IMG/VR virus record: IMGVR_UViG_3300030107_004723
Coordinates: 648 to 21,695 of that record
DNA: 21,048 nucleotides
Direction: 5' to 3' (one strand)
From: a virus
Shown: piece after piece, positions 12,727 through 20,815 of the stretch
Position numbering within the stretch: the first letter of the stretch is position 1
Layout: the number at the start of each line of letters is the position of its first letter
Program-made: the position numbers and the translations under genes
Notes under the pieces: generated by a model
Seen by the model: only the letters and a program-made list of their open reading frames with translations
Database searches by the model: none
What the model was told of the DNA's origin: nothing

Positions 12727-13370
12727 AAAAACTATTGACCTTAGCTATTTTGGGGGGGCTATTTTTAGGCACCTTCTTATCAATCGAAAGAAAAGAAGTC
12801 TTAGAGAATAAGTATGATGTTTCTATTGGAGCCATTAATGGTTACAGTATAGACCCTACTCTAAAAGATTTTAAAACCGCAGCAAAAGTAAATGGAAAAG
12901 ACAAAGTAGTTGATATGGTTATTAACTCAGGTGGAGGTTCAGTTCACATCGGGTTAGAGATAATCGAAGAAATGAAATACATGAAAAGCTTAGGTTATAA
13001 GTTTAATTGTTTTGTTCGTAATGCCTATTCTATGGGGTTTATAATTTTGCAATATTGTGACCATAGGATAGGGAGTTCTAATTCAACCTATATGCACCAC
13101 CTGGTACAGGTAGGTTACGGCAGACCTAAAAGAACTGAAAATAATAAGAAATTATTTAAAGCACTTGACTTTTTTGATAATCTAGTGTTAAACGAAATAT
13201 CAAAAAGAATGGGTGTAGACCCCAAAGAGTTTTTTGAGATTTATAAAGATGACAAATGGTGGGATGCCAAAGAAGCTTTAAAGTCTAACATCATAGATGA
13301 GATAAAACCATTTAGTTTAGTTGTAAAAAAAGTAAAATATAAATTTGTACCATTTTGGAGGAGATACTAA
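12723..13370 (+). CDS. Membrane-targeted ClpP/SppA-like serine protease
   Basis: A 215-residue second protease of the ClpP fold. The N-terminus is a signal or anchor segment: MKKLL, then hydrophobic TLAILGGLFLGTFL to about residue 20. The core shows INSGGGSVHIGLEI (GGG at 70-72), nucleophile S103 in NAYSMGF and H125/H126 in YMHHLVQ. A possible third residue is D177 in KDDKWWDAKEAL, followed by NIIDEI. No AxA site follows the hydrophobic core, so it may stay anchored, facing the periplasm or exterior. It ends in a basic patch (KVKYKFVPFWRRY). GGAG is about 9 bases before the ATG. SppA-like signal-peptide peptidase is the nearest known idea. Confidence 0.8.
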   Translation: MKKLLTLAILGGLFLGTFLSIERKEVLENKYDVSIGAINGYSIDPTLKDFKTAAKVNGKDKVVDMVINSGGGSVHIGLEIIEEMKYMKSLGYKFNCFVRNAYSMGFIILQYCDHRIGSSNSTYMHHLVQVGYGRPKRTENNKKLFKALDFFDNLVLNEISKRMGVDPKEFFEIYKDDKWWDAKEALKSNIIDEIKPFSLVVKKVKYKFVPFWRRY

Positions 13371-13687
13371 TGAAATACGACACAGAGGCAATAGACGCAA
13401 TCAGGTGTTACCAATCGGTAATGTTTGATAAACGTCAAGAAACTTATTTTGCTACTCGGCAAATAAATGAAAAACTAGCTCTTGAGATAGAGATACTGGA
13501 AAAGATAAACATGATTTCAATTAAAAATGATAGAGATCACGTTCTTGTTCCACTTACTAACATCTCAGCAGTTTACCTTAAATCACCTATAAAGAAAGAG
13601 CAAGATGAAAAAGCTAAGGCAGAAAGAGCTAAGATGGATACCCCTAGAGAGATAGTAAAACCTAGAAAAGCTATTGGCAGGAGATAG
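13370..13687 (+). CDS. Hypothetical protein
   Basis: A 105-residue protein, not recognised. The ATG at 13370 overlaps the previous TAA (TAATG) and is preceded by GGAGGAG with 6 bases between; a TTG at 13355 lies inside that site and is rejected. A helical N-terminal half (YDTEAIDAIRCYQSVMFDKR) is followed by a small beta segment with DHVLVPLTNISAVYL and a Lys/Arg/Glu-rich tail. The middle resembles generic phage DNA-packaging accessory proteins in length, but no family is called. Confidence 0.65.
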   Translation: MKYDTEAIDAIRCYQSVMFDKRQETYFATRQINEKLALEIEILEKINMISIKNDRDHVLVPLTNISAVYLKSPIKKEQDEKAKAERAKMDTPREIVKPRKAIGRR

Positions 13688-13689
13688 GC

Positions 13690-14577
13690 ATGAGTGGTAA
13701 AAAAGCGAAAAGAGAAAGAAAAGAAGCAAAAGAATCTCAGAAGAATGAATCAAAAAAAGAACGACTAGAACGGTTAGCTAAAAACACAGATTTTAAATTA
13801 CTAAAACCGTTTGGTCCTTCATTTGGTTTATTCCATGTTCCCTCTGAAGTAACAGAGCTTTTAATAAAAGCATCTGATGAAATTCTTGAAGATAGAAATA
13901 GAATAGACTGGGGTGGAAACCTTGTAGGTCAAATAGCCGAGGAGCCTTGGATTTCTAACGAAAAACTAGAAGAGATAGGAGTCCTAGGATACCTGGAGGG
14001 TATGTTATACAACTACGTTTGGAATGGATTACTAAATGACGGACATGAGCTAGAAGCTTTAGAGTGTAAATTAGATCACGCATGGATTGTGAGTCAATAT
14101 GAAAATGAATACAACCCTATTCACTTCCATACTTACTGTGATCTTTCTTCTGTAATTTGGTTAAAAGCCCCTCCATTTGATCATAGGTCTAAGGAAGGAG
14201 ATTTACCAGAGTACAAGTATTCTAGAGATGGGATGATTGAGTTTGTTTATAAAACAGCTTGTCCCACTGGTTTAGAAAAAGGTTCGTTGTCTTTTAGTCC
14301 TGAACCAGGGAAGATGGCTATTTTTCCATCTAACCTACTGCATACGGTTTACCCTTTTCAAGGACCAGGAGAACGACGATCTATAGCTTTTAACTCTCAC
14401 TGGCAAGCTAGACTTAAGGGTGGAAAAGTATTTGATAAGTCTTTTAGGATGCAAGCAGACCAAAAGAATGAAGAATACCAAAAAACATTAAAGTCAAAAG
14501 GCGAGGAATCAGGATTTGCAAAACGTAAACAGGGAAGCCTTGATAGCGGAGCTTCAAAAGAGGAAAACAAAGTCTGA
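13690..14577 (+). CDS. 2-oxoglutarate/Fe(II)-dependent oxygenase
   Basis: A 295-residue protein of the 2OG-Fe(II) dioxygenase superfamily, closest by eye to the 2OG-FeII_Oxy_5 group. Metal-ligand candidates are H145 and H147 (NPIHFHTYCDLSSVIWL), possibly D151, and distal H218 (SNLLHTVYPF). R230 in GERRSIAFN fits 2-oxoglutarate binding. The double-stranded beta-helix spacing (about 70 residues between the His groups) is normal. Residues 1-33 are an extra Lys/Glu-rich basic helix not typical of the fold. The ATG at 13690 follows the previous stop at once. The end overlaps the terminase by 62 bases. Substrate unknown; prolyl or asparaginyl hydroxylation of a protein or a nucleobase change are both possible. 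Confidence 0.85.
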   Translation: MSGKKAKRERKEAKESQKNESKKERLERLAKNTDFKLLKPFGPSFGLFHVPSEVTELLIKASDEILEDRNRIDWGGNLVGQIAEEPWISNEKLEEIGVLGYLEGMLYNYVWNGLLNDGHELEALECKLDHAWIVSQYENEYNPIHFHTYCDLSSVIWLKAPPFDHRSKEGDLPEYKYSRDGMIEFVYKTACPTGLEKGSLSFSPEPGKMAIFPSNLLHTVYPFQGPGERRSIAFNSHWQARLKGGKVFDKSFRMQADQKNEEYQKTLKSKGEESGFAKRKQGSLDSGASKEENKV

Positions 14578-15997
14578 GAAACCTAAGTTTATCTTTAGAG
14601 ATTTTTGTTTTGAGAAACAGGTTGACTTTTTTCGTGGCTCAGGTTCCAGGTTTAGAAACGCTGTATGTTCTCGTAGAGCAGGTAAAACAGTCGGTATAGC
14701 TGCTGATATGATAGACACTGCTCTTAAAAGTGAAGAAGTCAATCTGCTTTATATTACTATAACTCAACAACAAGCCAGAGCTATTATCTGGTCTGATTTA
14801 GTTAAAATTATAGAAGAATATGAATTAGAATGCAAAATGGATAATGTTAGGTTAACTATAGCGTTTCCTAACAAGTCTAAAATTTACATAGCAGGAGCCA
14901 AAGATAGGACAGAAATAGAAAAGTTTAGAGGATGGAAGTTAATGAAGTGCTACATAGATGAGTGTCAATCATTTAGGTCTTATTTAAAAGAGTTAATAAA
15001 TGACATCATCATTCCAGCACTCAGAGATAAACGTGGTCAGTTATACTTAACAGGAACTCCAGGTCCAGTTAAAGCTGGAATATTTTTTGAGTATTCTCAA
15101 TCAAAAAACTGGAAAGCACACCATTGGACTGCATTTGATAATCCTTATATGCACTCTCCTCCTAAGCTTAACTTAGAAGAAATACTAATGGAAGAAAGAG
15201 TTATAAGAGGGATTGATGAATCAGACCCATCTTATATAAGAGAAACATTTGGAAAATGGGTAGAGGATAAAGATGCGCTCGTATTTAAGTTCAGTAAAGC
15301 AAAAAACATCTTTAGTAAACTCCCTACTGAAGGGGAGTGGAACTATATTATTGGTATTGATATTGGCTACAATGACAGTGATGCTATCGCTGTTATCGGC
15401 TATAATACGTACCATAAAAAAGTCTACTTGGTGGACGAACATGTCAAAAACAAACAAAATATCAGTCAATTAGTGGCTGCAATTAATGAATATAAGGACT
15501 TATATAATCCTATCAGGATGGTCATGGATGCAGGAGCTTTAGGTAAAAAGATTATGGAGGAGCTTCGAATGAGGCATGGTCTTAGTATCGAGGCTGCTGA
15601 CAAGACCCGAAAGGTAGAATTTATAGAGCTGTTAAACGATGATTTACGAACTGAAAAATTTAAAGCCTTCAAGAGTTCTCTATTTGAAGAGGATTGCATG
15701 TTGGTCCAATGGGACAAAGACTCGAAAATTCGTAATCCAGAAAGACCAAAAATTTCAGACACTTATCACTCTGACATCTGTGACGCTGTACTGTATGCTT
15801 GGAGGGAATGCCGACATTATCTATCTGAAAAGCCAGAAAAAAAGATAAAAGAGGGTACAGATGCCTATATGAAGGAGTTGGAAATGAAAGAAGCTTTAGA
15901 GTGTGAAGAAAGGAAGAGAGACCCATATTCCTATGAATTAAGTAAGTTATATGATGATGATATAAAAGAATTAGACAATATAATAGATGAACAATAG
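14516..15997 (+). CDS. terL: Large terminase subunit (ATPase and nuclease)
   Basis: The DNA-packaging motor and headful/end-cutting nuclease, 493 residues. Walker A is S52-R-R-A-G-K-T58 and Walker B is YIDE (D148, E149) in KCYIDECQSF, with coupling motif TGTP at 179-182. The RNase H-like nuclease domain shows D282 (IGIDIGYNDSD), D338 (VMDAG) and D420/D423 (HSDICDAVLYAW). The start is TTG at 14516 with GAGGA 8 bases upstream, 62 bases inside the oxygenase gene. No ATG occurs before the Walker A motif, so TTG or a later TTG is needed. The acidic C-terminal end probably contacts the portal. The portal follows one small gene downstream. Confidence 0.95.
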   Translation: MQNVNREALIAELQKRKTKSEKPKFIFRDFCFEKQVDFFRGSGSRFRNAVCSRRAGKTVGIAADMIDTALKSEEVNLLYITITQQQARAIIWSDLVKIIEEYELECKMDNVRLTIAFPNKSKIYIAGAKDRTEIEKFRGWKLMKCYIDECQSFRSYLKELINDIIIPALRDKRGQLYLTGTPGPVKAGIFFEYSQSKNWKAHHWTAFDNPYMHSPPKLNLEEILMEERVIRGIDESDPSYIRETFGKWVEDKDALVFKFSKAKNIFSKLPTEGEWNYIIGIDIGYNDSDAIAVIGYNTYHKKVYLVDEHVKNKQNISQLVAAINEYKDLYNPIRMVMDAGALGKKIMEELRMRHGLSIEAADKTRKVEFIELLNDDLRTEKFKAFKSSLFEEDCMLVQWDKDSKIRNPERPKISDTYHSDICDAVLYAWRECRHYLSEKPEKKIKEGTDAYMKELEMKEALECEERKRDPYSYELSKLYDDDIKELDNIIDEQ

Positions 15998-16006
15998 GAG
16001 ACAGCT

Positions 16007-16237
16007 ATGTTAGAAAACCTAGAAGATGTGAAGCTGTTTATAGAATGGTGTAAAGAGCATAAAGTAAAATCATTTAAAATTGAAGGTGTTCAATTTGAAT
16101 TATCAGAGTTAGCGTTTGTAGAAAATATAAACGACTATACAGAAAAACTACAGACTGTAGCAGACGAATCAAAATTTGAAGAAGAACAACAAAGAAAAGA
16201 AGACGATGAACTTATGTTTTGGTCTTCAAACATCTAG
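16007..16237 (+). CDS. Hypothetical small acidic protein between terminase and portal
   Basis: A 76-residue protein. An N-terminal helix (MLENLEDVKLFIEWCKEHKV) leads into a strand-like KSFKIEGVQFELSELAFVE, then an acidic, Gln-rich tail (KFEEEQQRKEDDELMF). AGGAG stands 5 bases before the ATG at 16007. Small acidic proteins often lie between the large terminase and portal genes in phages, though none is defined well enough to name this one. Probably an accessory of the head or packaging complex. Confidence 0.75.
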   Translation: MLENLEDVKLFIEWCKEHKVKSFKIEGVQFELSELAFVENINDYTEKLQTVADESKFEEEQQRKEDDELMFWSSNI

Positions 16238-16246
16238 GAGTAAGCC

Positions 16247-18196
16247 TTGCATTCTGAAATAAACGGAAGTCGATGGTGGTTGGCAAATAAAAATAATTTA
16301 TATCAAGAGTTATTTGCCTACGTTTCCGCCCTAGACAATCGCCAACAATATAGAGAATCTGACAATATTAGGTATGCTAGATTATACGGTAACTATGAAC
16401 AAATAGGTCTTGGAGCCTTTAATTACAGTAGAATTGAGTCCTCATACAACGTAACAAATAGAGTTACTCTAAATGTTATACAATCTCTTATAGATACAGT
16501 AGTTTCAAAAATAACTAAAAATAAACCTAGAGCCACATTTCTGACTTCAGGAGGTGATTTTAGTCTACAACGTAAAGCGAAAAAATTAACAAAATTTGTA
16601 GAAGGTGTTTGGTCTTATGTAGATTTTTACCAAACAGCGGCTATGGCATTTCAAGATGCTTGTATTTTCGGTACAGGTTGTATTAAGATTTACATAGAAG
16701 AAGGAGAGATAAAATCAGAAAGAGTTATAATTGACGAAATAAAAATAGATGATATTGAGTCTTATTATGGAAAACCTCGTCAAATGCATCAAGTTAAGTA
16801 TATTGAAAAGTCTGTTCTTAAAGCAATGTTTCCAGATTTTGAACTACAAATAGATTCAGCTTCTTATCCAGACGCTCAAAGTTATGGTCAATCTGCTACA
16901 GCTAAAGACATGATTAAAGTTATAGAGTCTTGGCATTTAAAATCTGGTCCAAACTCTGATGATGGTAAGCACACTATTTGTATCTCTAGTGCAACATTAT
17001 TTGAAGAAAAGTATGACAAAGAATATTATCCTTTTGTATTTTTTAGATGGGGTGAAAGACCTGTTGGTTTCTTTGGTCAAGGTCTATGCGAACAACTACA
17101 AGGTATTCAATTAGAGATTAATAAAATTTTAAGAACAATACAAGTCTCAATGCACTTGGTATCTGTACCAAAACTACTAGTAGAGGCAAGTTCAAAGATA
17201 GTATCTTCTCATTTAAATAACAGAATTGGTGGAGTTATTAAGTATGCAGGAACTCCTCCTCAATATGCTCCTCTAGGTGGAATACCTGCTGAATTATTTG
17301 CTCACTTAGATCGTCTATATCAAAGAGCTTATGAAATATCAGGTGTGTCTCAGTTAGCAGCTCAATCATTAAAACCTGCTGGGTTAGATTCGGGTAAAGC
17401 CTTAAGAGAGTTTAACGATATTGAAACTGAAAGATTTATGTCAGTAGGTAAAAGGTATGAAAAATGTTTTATAGAAGCTGCTGAAATAATGATAGACATG
17501 GCTAAAGATTTATATGAATCTGAAGGTGATTATAAAGTTAAAGCTAAAGATGGTAAGTTTGTAGAAACTATAAGCTGGAAAGACGTAAACATGGATGCAG
17601 ACAAGTACATGATGGAAATTTTTCCAACGTCTGCCCTGTCTAATACTCCAGCGGCTAGATTAGCCGATGTTCAAGACCTTTTATCGGCTGGTTTTATAAG
17701 TAAAGAAGAAGGTCTTAAGCTTTTAGATTTTCCAGATTTAGAAGCATCTATAAATCTTTTAAATGCAGATTCTACTAATTTAGATAAAATACTAGAAACT
17801 ATGATGGACAGAGGTGAATATTTTCCACCTGAACCATATCAAAATTTAGAAAATGCAATTCGTAAAACCCAGCAAGCTTATTTAATGTTTAAAGTACAAG
17901 GTGCTCCAGAAGATCGTCTTGAACTACTGCGTCAATACATGGAAGATGCTCAAAATTTATTAATGAGAGCACAAGAAAAAGCTCCTAGTCCAGAAGAAAT
18001 GACTAGAGAATTAGCTGAAATGGGAGCAGCTACAGCAGCAGCTCAGGTAGCTGAAAACATAACCGATGAAGAAAACCTCTTAACTAGAGGAGCTATAGAT
18101 TTATCAGAAGCAGAAAATGAAAATGTTCAAGAAGAAGTTCCAGAAGAAGAAATAGTAGAGGAACAAGTTACTGAAGAAGTAGTAGAAGAAGAGTAA
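16247..18196 (+). CDS. Portal protein
   Basis: The dodecameric DNA gate at the capsid vertex, 649 residues. The N-terminus has the usual helical start (NRVTLNVIQSLIDTVVSKI), followed by KNKPRATFLT and the clip/wing region (FQDACIFGTGCIKIYIEEGE). The stem and crown helices follow, with an LRTIQVSMHL segment and GVSQLAAQSL. The C-terminus is strongly acidic (residues after about 610, with repeated EE pairs) and is probably a flexible tail. The start is TTG at 16247 with AGGAG 6 bases upstream. The gene order terminase, small protein, portal, scaffold, capsid supports the call. Size fits the larger portals; exact subfamily is not stated. Confidence 0.9.
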   Translation: MHSEINGSRWWLANKNNLYQELFAYVSALDNRQQYRESDNIRYARLYGNYEQIGLGAFNYSRIESSYNVTNRVTLNVIQSLIDTVVSKITKNKPRATFLTSGGDFSLQRKAKKLTKFVEGVWSYVDFYQTAAMAFQDACIFGTGCIKIYIEEGEIKSERVIIDEIKIDDIESYYGKPRQMHQVKYIEKSVLKAMFPDFELQIDSASYPDAQSYGQSATAKDMIKVIESWHLKSGPNSDDGKHTICISSATLFEEKYDKEYYPFVFFRWGERPVGFFGQGLCEQLQGIQLEINKILRTIQVSMHLVSVPKLLVEASSKIVSSHLNNRIGGVIKYAGTPPQYAPLGGIPAELFAHLDRLYQRAYEISGVSQLAAQSLKPAGLDSGKALREFNDIETERFMSVGKRYEKCFIEAAEIMIDMAKDLYESEGDYKVKAKDGKFVETISWKDVNMDADKYMMEIFPTSALSNTPAARLADVQDLLSAGFISKEEGLKLLDFPDLEASINLLNADSTNLDKILETMMDRGEYFPPEPYQNLENAIRKTQQAYLMFKVQGAPEDRLELLRQYMEDAQNLLMRAQEKAPSPEEMTRELAEMGAATAAAQVAENITDEENLLTRGAIDLSEAENENVQEEVPEEEIVEEQVTEEVVEEE

Positions 18197-18261
18197 TATA
18201 ATAGGAAAACAATTATAGATCACATTGATCGGGCAATGCCCTTTAAGCTAAAGGAGTTAAA

Positions 18262-19089
18262 ATGGAAGAAAACAGTCACGGACACATGAATGATGTAGTC
18301 GTAAATCAAGAGGCAGCTGAGCCTCAAGTAGAGAGTAATGAATTTAAAGACTTAGAGCCATCTCAAGATTCTGAGTTTGATAGAAAATTCGCTGCGCTCA
18401 GTAGAAAAGAAAAAGCCTTAAGAGATAGAGAGCTTGAGTTAGAAAAAAAATATGGAAATAAAGAAAAAGAAATTCCATTGGAAAGAAGAATTAGGTCTAA
18501 TCCCCTAAAAGCTCTAGAAGAACTTGGTTTAGATTATGATAAACTAACTGAACTAGCTCTTAATGATGGCAGATTAACTCCAGACATGCAAATGAAGTTA
18601 ATGCGAGAAGAACTGGAGAATGATTATAAAGAGAAATTTAATAATCTAGAACAAAGACTTAACGCTAAAGAAAAAATGGAAGAAGAAGCTAAGTACGATG
18701 CAGTTAAACAAGGATTTGTTGGCGAAATTAATTCTTTCATAAGTGAAAACAAAAATGACTTTGAATACGTGGCTCATAATAACGCAACCGATGTAGTTTA
18801 TGATGTAATTGAAGAACACTACAATGAGACAGGTAGGATATTGGATATAAAAGAGGCTGTACAAGCCGTTGAGAGCTATTTAGAAGAAGAAGCCGAGAAA
18901 CTACTTAATCTTGGTAAAGTGAAAAATCGTCTTACCTCTATGAGGGACGAGTACGAGCAACCACAAAGACAATCGCAAACAACATTGTCAAACGCCCATT
19001 CTGCTCAGGGTAATGAAAGAGTAGCAAGAAAGTTAACTGATGAAGAATCAAAAAGCGCAATGGCAAAAATGTTACAATGGGACGAATAA
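18262..19089 (+). CDS. Capsid scaffolding protein
   Basis: A 275-residue, acidic, strongly helical protein with no enzyme motif. It has a coiled-coil segment from about 38 to 70 (FAALSRKEKALRDRELELEK) and a second from about 113 to 145. A middle conserved-looking DYDKLTELALNDGRL is followed by a disordered Gln/Ser/Asn region near 232-253 and a short C-terminal helix (AMAKMLQWDE). The last helix is the kind that binds the capsid inner face. AAGGAG precedes the ATG at 18262. It sits between portal and major capsid, the standard scaffold place. Cleavage by the ClpP-type protease is plausible but not shown. Confidence 0.88.
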   Translation: MEENSHGHMNDVVVNQEAAEPQVESNEFKDLEPSQDSEFDRKFAALSRKEKALRDRELELEKKYGNKEKEIPLERRIRSNPLKALEELGLDYDKLTELALNDGRLTPDMQMKLMREELENDYKEKFNNLEQRLNAKEKMEEEAKYDAVKQGFVGEINSFISENKNDFEYVAHNNATDVVYDVIEEHYNETGRILDIKEAVQAVESYLEEEAEKLLNLGKVKNRLTSMRDEYEQPQRQSQTTLSNAHSAQGNERVARKLTDEESKSAMAKMLQWDE

Positions 19090-19115
19090 TTTACTAAACT
19101 TAAAGGAGTTTTAAA

Positions 19116-20297
19116 ATGGCTTTAAATATGACAACTTTTGCTGCGGCTCTAAAGCAGCATTACACAGACGAAAAAATCGAAAACATGGTTTATAAGGATA
19201 ATCCATTCCTAGCTATGATTTCAAAATACGAAGACTTTGGTGGAGAAAACCTTAAGCTTCCTGTAAAATACGGGATTCCAATGGGTCGATCTGCTACTTT
19301 TGCTGATGCAGTTTCTAACAAAACAGCTTCTCAGCTTAAGGCATTTTTACTAACTAGAAAAGCTGACTATGCTATCGCTTCAATTGCTAACGAAACTATC
19401 GAAGCTTCAAAAGGTAATGCAAACGCATTTATCGAAGCTGCTACTTTCGAAATTGATGGAGCTATCGAAGCTGCTACTCGTTCTTTGGCTGTTAGCCTTT
19501 ATGGAGACGGTTCAGGTTCAATTGGTGTTGTTGGTGCTCTAGCTACTACTACTGCTTCAAATGATACTGTTACTCTAGCTACCATTCAAGACATTACTAA
19601 CTTTGAAGTTGGTATGCAGTTAAACTTTGGTACAGCTACAGCTAACAAGAAAATTGACAGTATAAACAGAGACACAGGTGTTTTTATTCTTGACGCTGCT
19701 TCAGGTGCTACAACTACTGAAGCTATCTATGTTGATGGGGATAAGGACAACATGCTAACAGGTCTTGGAGGATGGCTTCCATCTTCTGCTCCTGGGTCTA
19801 CTGACTCTTTCTTTGGTGTTAACCGATCTTCAGATTCTACCAGACTTGGTGGTATAAGATTTGACGGTTCATCACTTCCTCTTGAAGAAGCTCTTATCGG
19901 TGCTGCTGCTAGAGTTGCTAGAGAAGGTGGAAAGCCTGATGTTTGTTTTATCAATTACAACAACTTTGGTGATTTAGAGAAAGCTCTAGGTTCTAAAGTT
20001 TCTTATGTTGACGTTAAAGTTAACCCTGAGATTGGTTTTAGAGGGATTTTAATTCATGGTCCTAGAGGTCCTATTAAAGTTGTTCCTGATCAAAACTGTC
20101 CTAACGGTGTTGCTTATATGCTTCAAATGGATGTTTGGAAACTTTACTCTCTTGGTAAAGCTCCTAAGATTCTTGACTCTGATGGACTTAAGTTCCTAAG
20201 AGAGTCTACAGCTGATGCTGTTGAAGCTAGAATTGGATACTACGCTCAGTTAGGGTGTCGTGCTCCTGGTTTCAACGTAAGGGTTGCATTATCATAA
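19116..20297 (+). CDS. Major capsid protein, HK97-type
   Basis: Forms the icosahedral shell, 393 residues. The N-terminal arm region (LKQHYTDEKIENMVYKDNPF) and GGENLKLPVKYG fit the HK97-type E-loop start. An apparent beta-rich insertion spans about 140-205, with the VTLATIQDITNFEVGMQLNF pattern seen in many phage capsid proteins. The P-domain/A-domain segments GGKPDVCFINYNNF and a C-terminal VEARIGYYAQLGCRAPG follow. AAGGAG lies 7-8 bases before the ATG at 19116. Codons are strongly biased (GCT, GTT, CTT), as expected for the most abundant product. A terminator follows the stop. No long N-terminal delta-domain is visible, since a separate scaffold exists. Confidence 0.93.
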   Translation: MALNMTTFAAALKQHYTDEKIENMVYKDNPFLAMISKYEDFGGENLKLPVKYGIPMGRSATFADAVSNKTASQLKAFLLTRKADYAIASIANETIEASKGNANAFIEAATFEIDGAIEAATRSLAVSLYGDGSGSIGVVGALATTTASNDTVTLATIQDITNFEVGMQLNFGTATANKKIDSINRDTGVFILDAASGATTTEAIYVDGDKDNMLTGLGGWLPSSAPGSTDSFFGVNRSSDSTRLGGIRFDGSSLPLEEALIGAAARVAREGGKPDVCFINYNNFGDLEKALGSKVSYVDVKVNPEIGFRGILIHGPRGPIKVVPDQNCPNGVAYMLQMDVWKLYSLGKAPKILDSDGLKFLRESTADAVEARIGYYAQLGCRAPGFNVRVALS

Positions 20298-20308
20298 TTT
20301 AATTACTA

Positions 20309-20337
20309 GGGAAGCCTTTCGGGGCTTCTCTTTTTTT
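20309..20337 (+). terminator. Rho-independent terminator after the capsid gene
   Basis: GGGAAGCC (20309-20316) pairs with GGCTTCTC (20323-20330; one G-U pair) around a 6-base loop, TTTCGG. Seven T follow (20331-20337). It lies 12 bases after the capsid stop and would end or lower transcription past the capsid gene. Confidence 0.9.
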
Positions 20338-20382
20338 GTCACGCTGCGTGTTGTATGACACTCAGATTAAAGGAGAAATAAA

Positions 20383-20805
20383 ATGGCTAATAGAAATTTT
20401 AACAGAGTACAAGCTTTAGATAAAGAGGTTAAGTTTTTATTCTTAACTGCTACAATTGGTTCAGGTGGAGACCCCACATTAGATACTAGTAAAAGTGTTG
20501 GTATCAAGTCTATCAGTGACACCGCTGTAGGAGAGTATGATATTACTTTAGGAACTCCAGGTGGGTCTGCTGATAAGTATCCTTCTCTACTGTTTGTTCA
20601 GTGTTTTCTTACTGACTCTGCTGCTATATCAACTGGTGGAGGAGTAAGTTTTCAAATAGAAGCTGAAACTGTATCTAGTGATGGAGTAATTAAACTTTTT
20701 GCTCTAGATAAAGACGGTGCTATAGCTGAAATTAGAAGTGGTGATGTTCTTCAAGTAATGATCGTTGTTAAAAACTCTAACCAACCTGGTGTAGGCGTTA
20801 GCTAA
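20383..20805 (+). CDS. Probable capsid-associated structural protein
   Basis: A 140-residue protein with a polar N-terminus (MANRNFNRVQALDKEVKFLF) and a beta-rich, Gly/Ser/Thr-rich body (TATIGSGGDP, VGEYDITLGTPGGS). It ends in IRSGDVLQVMIVVKNSN. I recognise the opening 'MANRNFNR...AL.KEVK' as frequent in proteins coded beside phage capsid genes. A decoration, head-fibre or minor head role is likely but not proven. AAAGGAG stands 7 bases before the ATG at 20383. A terminator separates it from the capsid gene, so its expression level can differ. Confidence 0.65.
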   Translation: MANRNFNRVQALDKEVKFLFLTATIGSGGDPTLDTSKSVGIKSISDTAVGEYDITLGTPGGSADKYPSLLFVQCFLTDSAAISTGGGVSFQIEAETVSSDGVIKLFALDKDGAIAEIRSGDVLQVMIVVKNSNQPGVGVS

Positions 20806-20815
20806 GGAGTTTATC

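Noticed and set aside
6198-13112. 13-base match CACCTGGTACAGG between about 6198 and 13098
   Set aside because: The second copy codes part of the protease (HHLVQ) and has no regulatory context; consistent with chance.
18224-18246. Short hairpin GGGC-AAT-GCCC before the scaffold gene as a terminator
   Set aside because: Stem of only four pairs and no real T-run; too weak to call.
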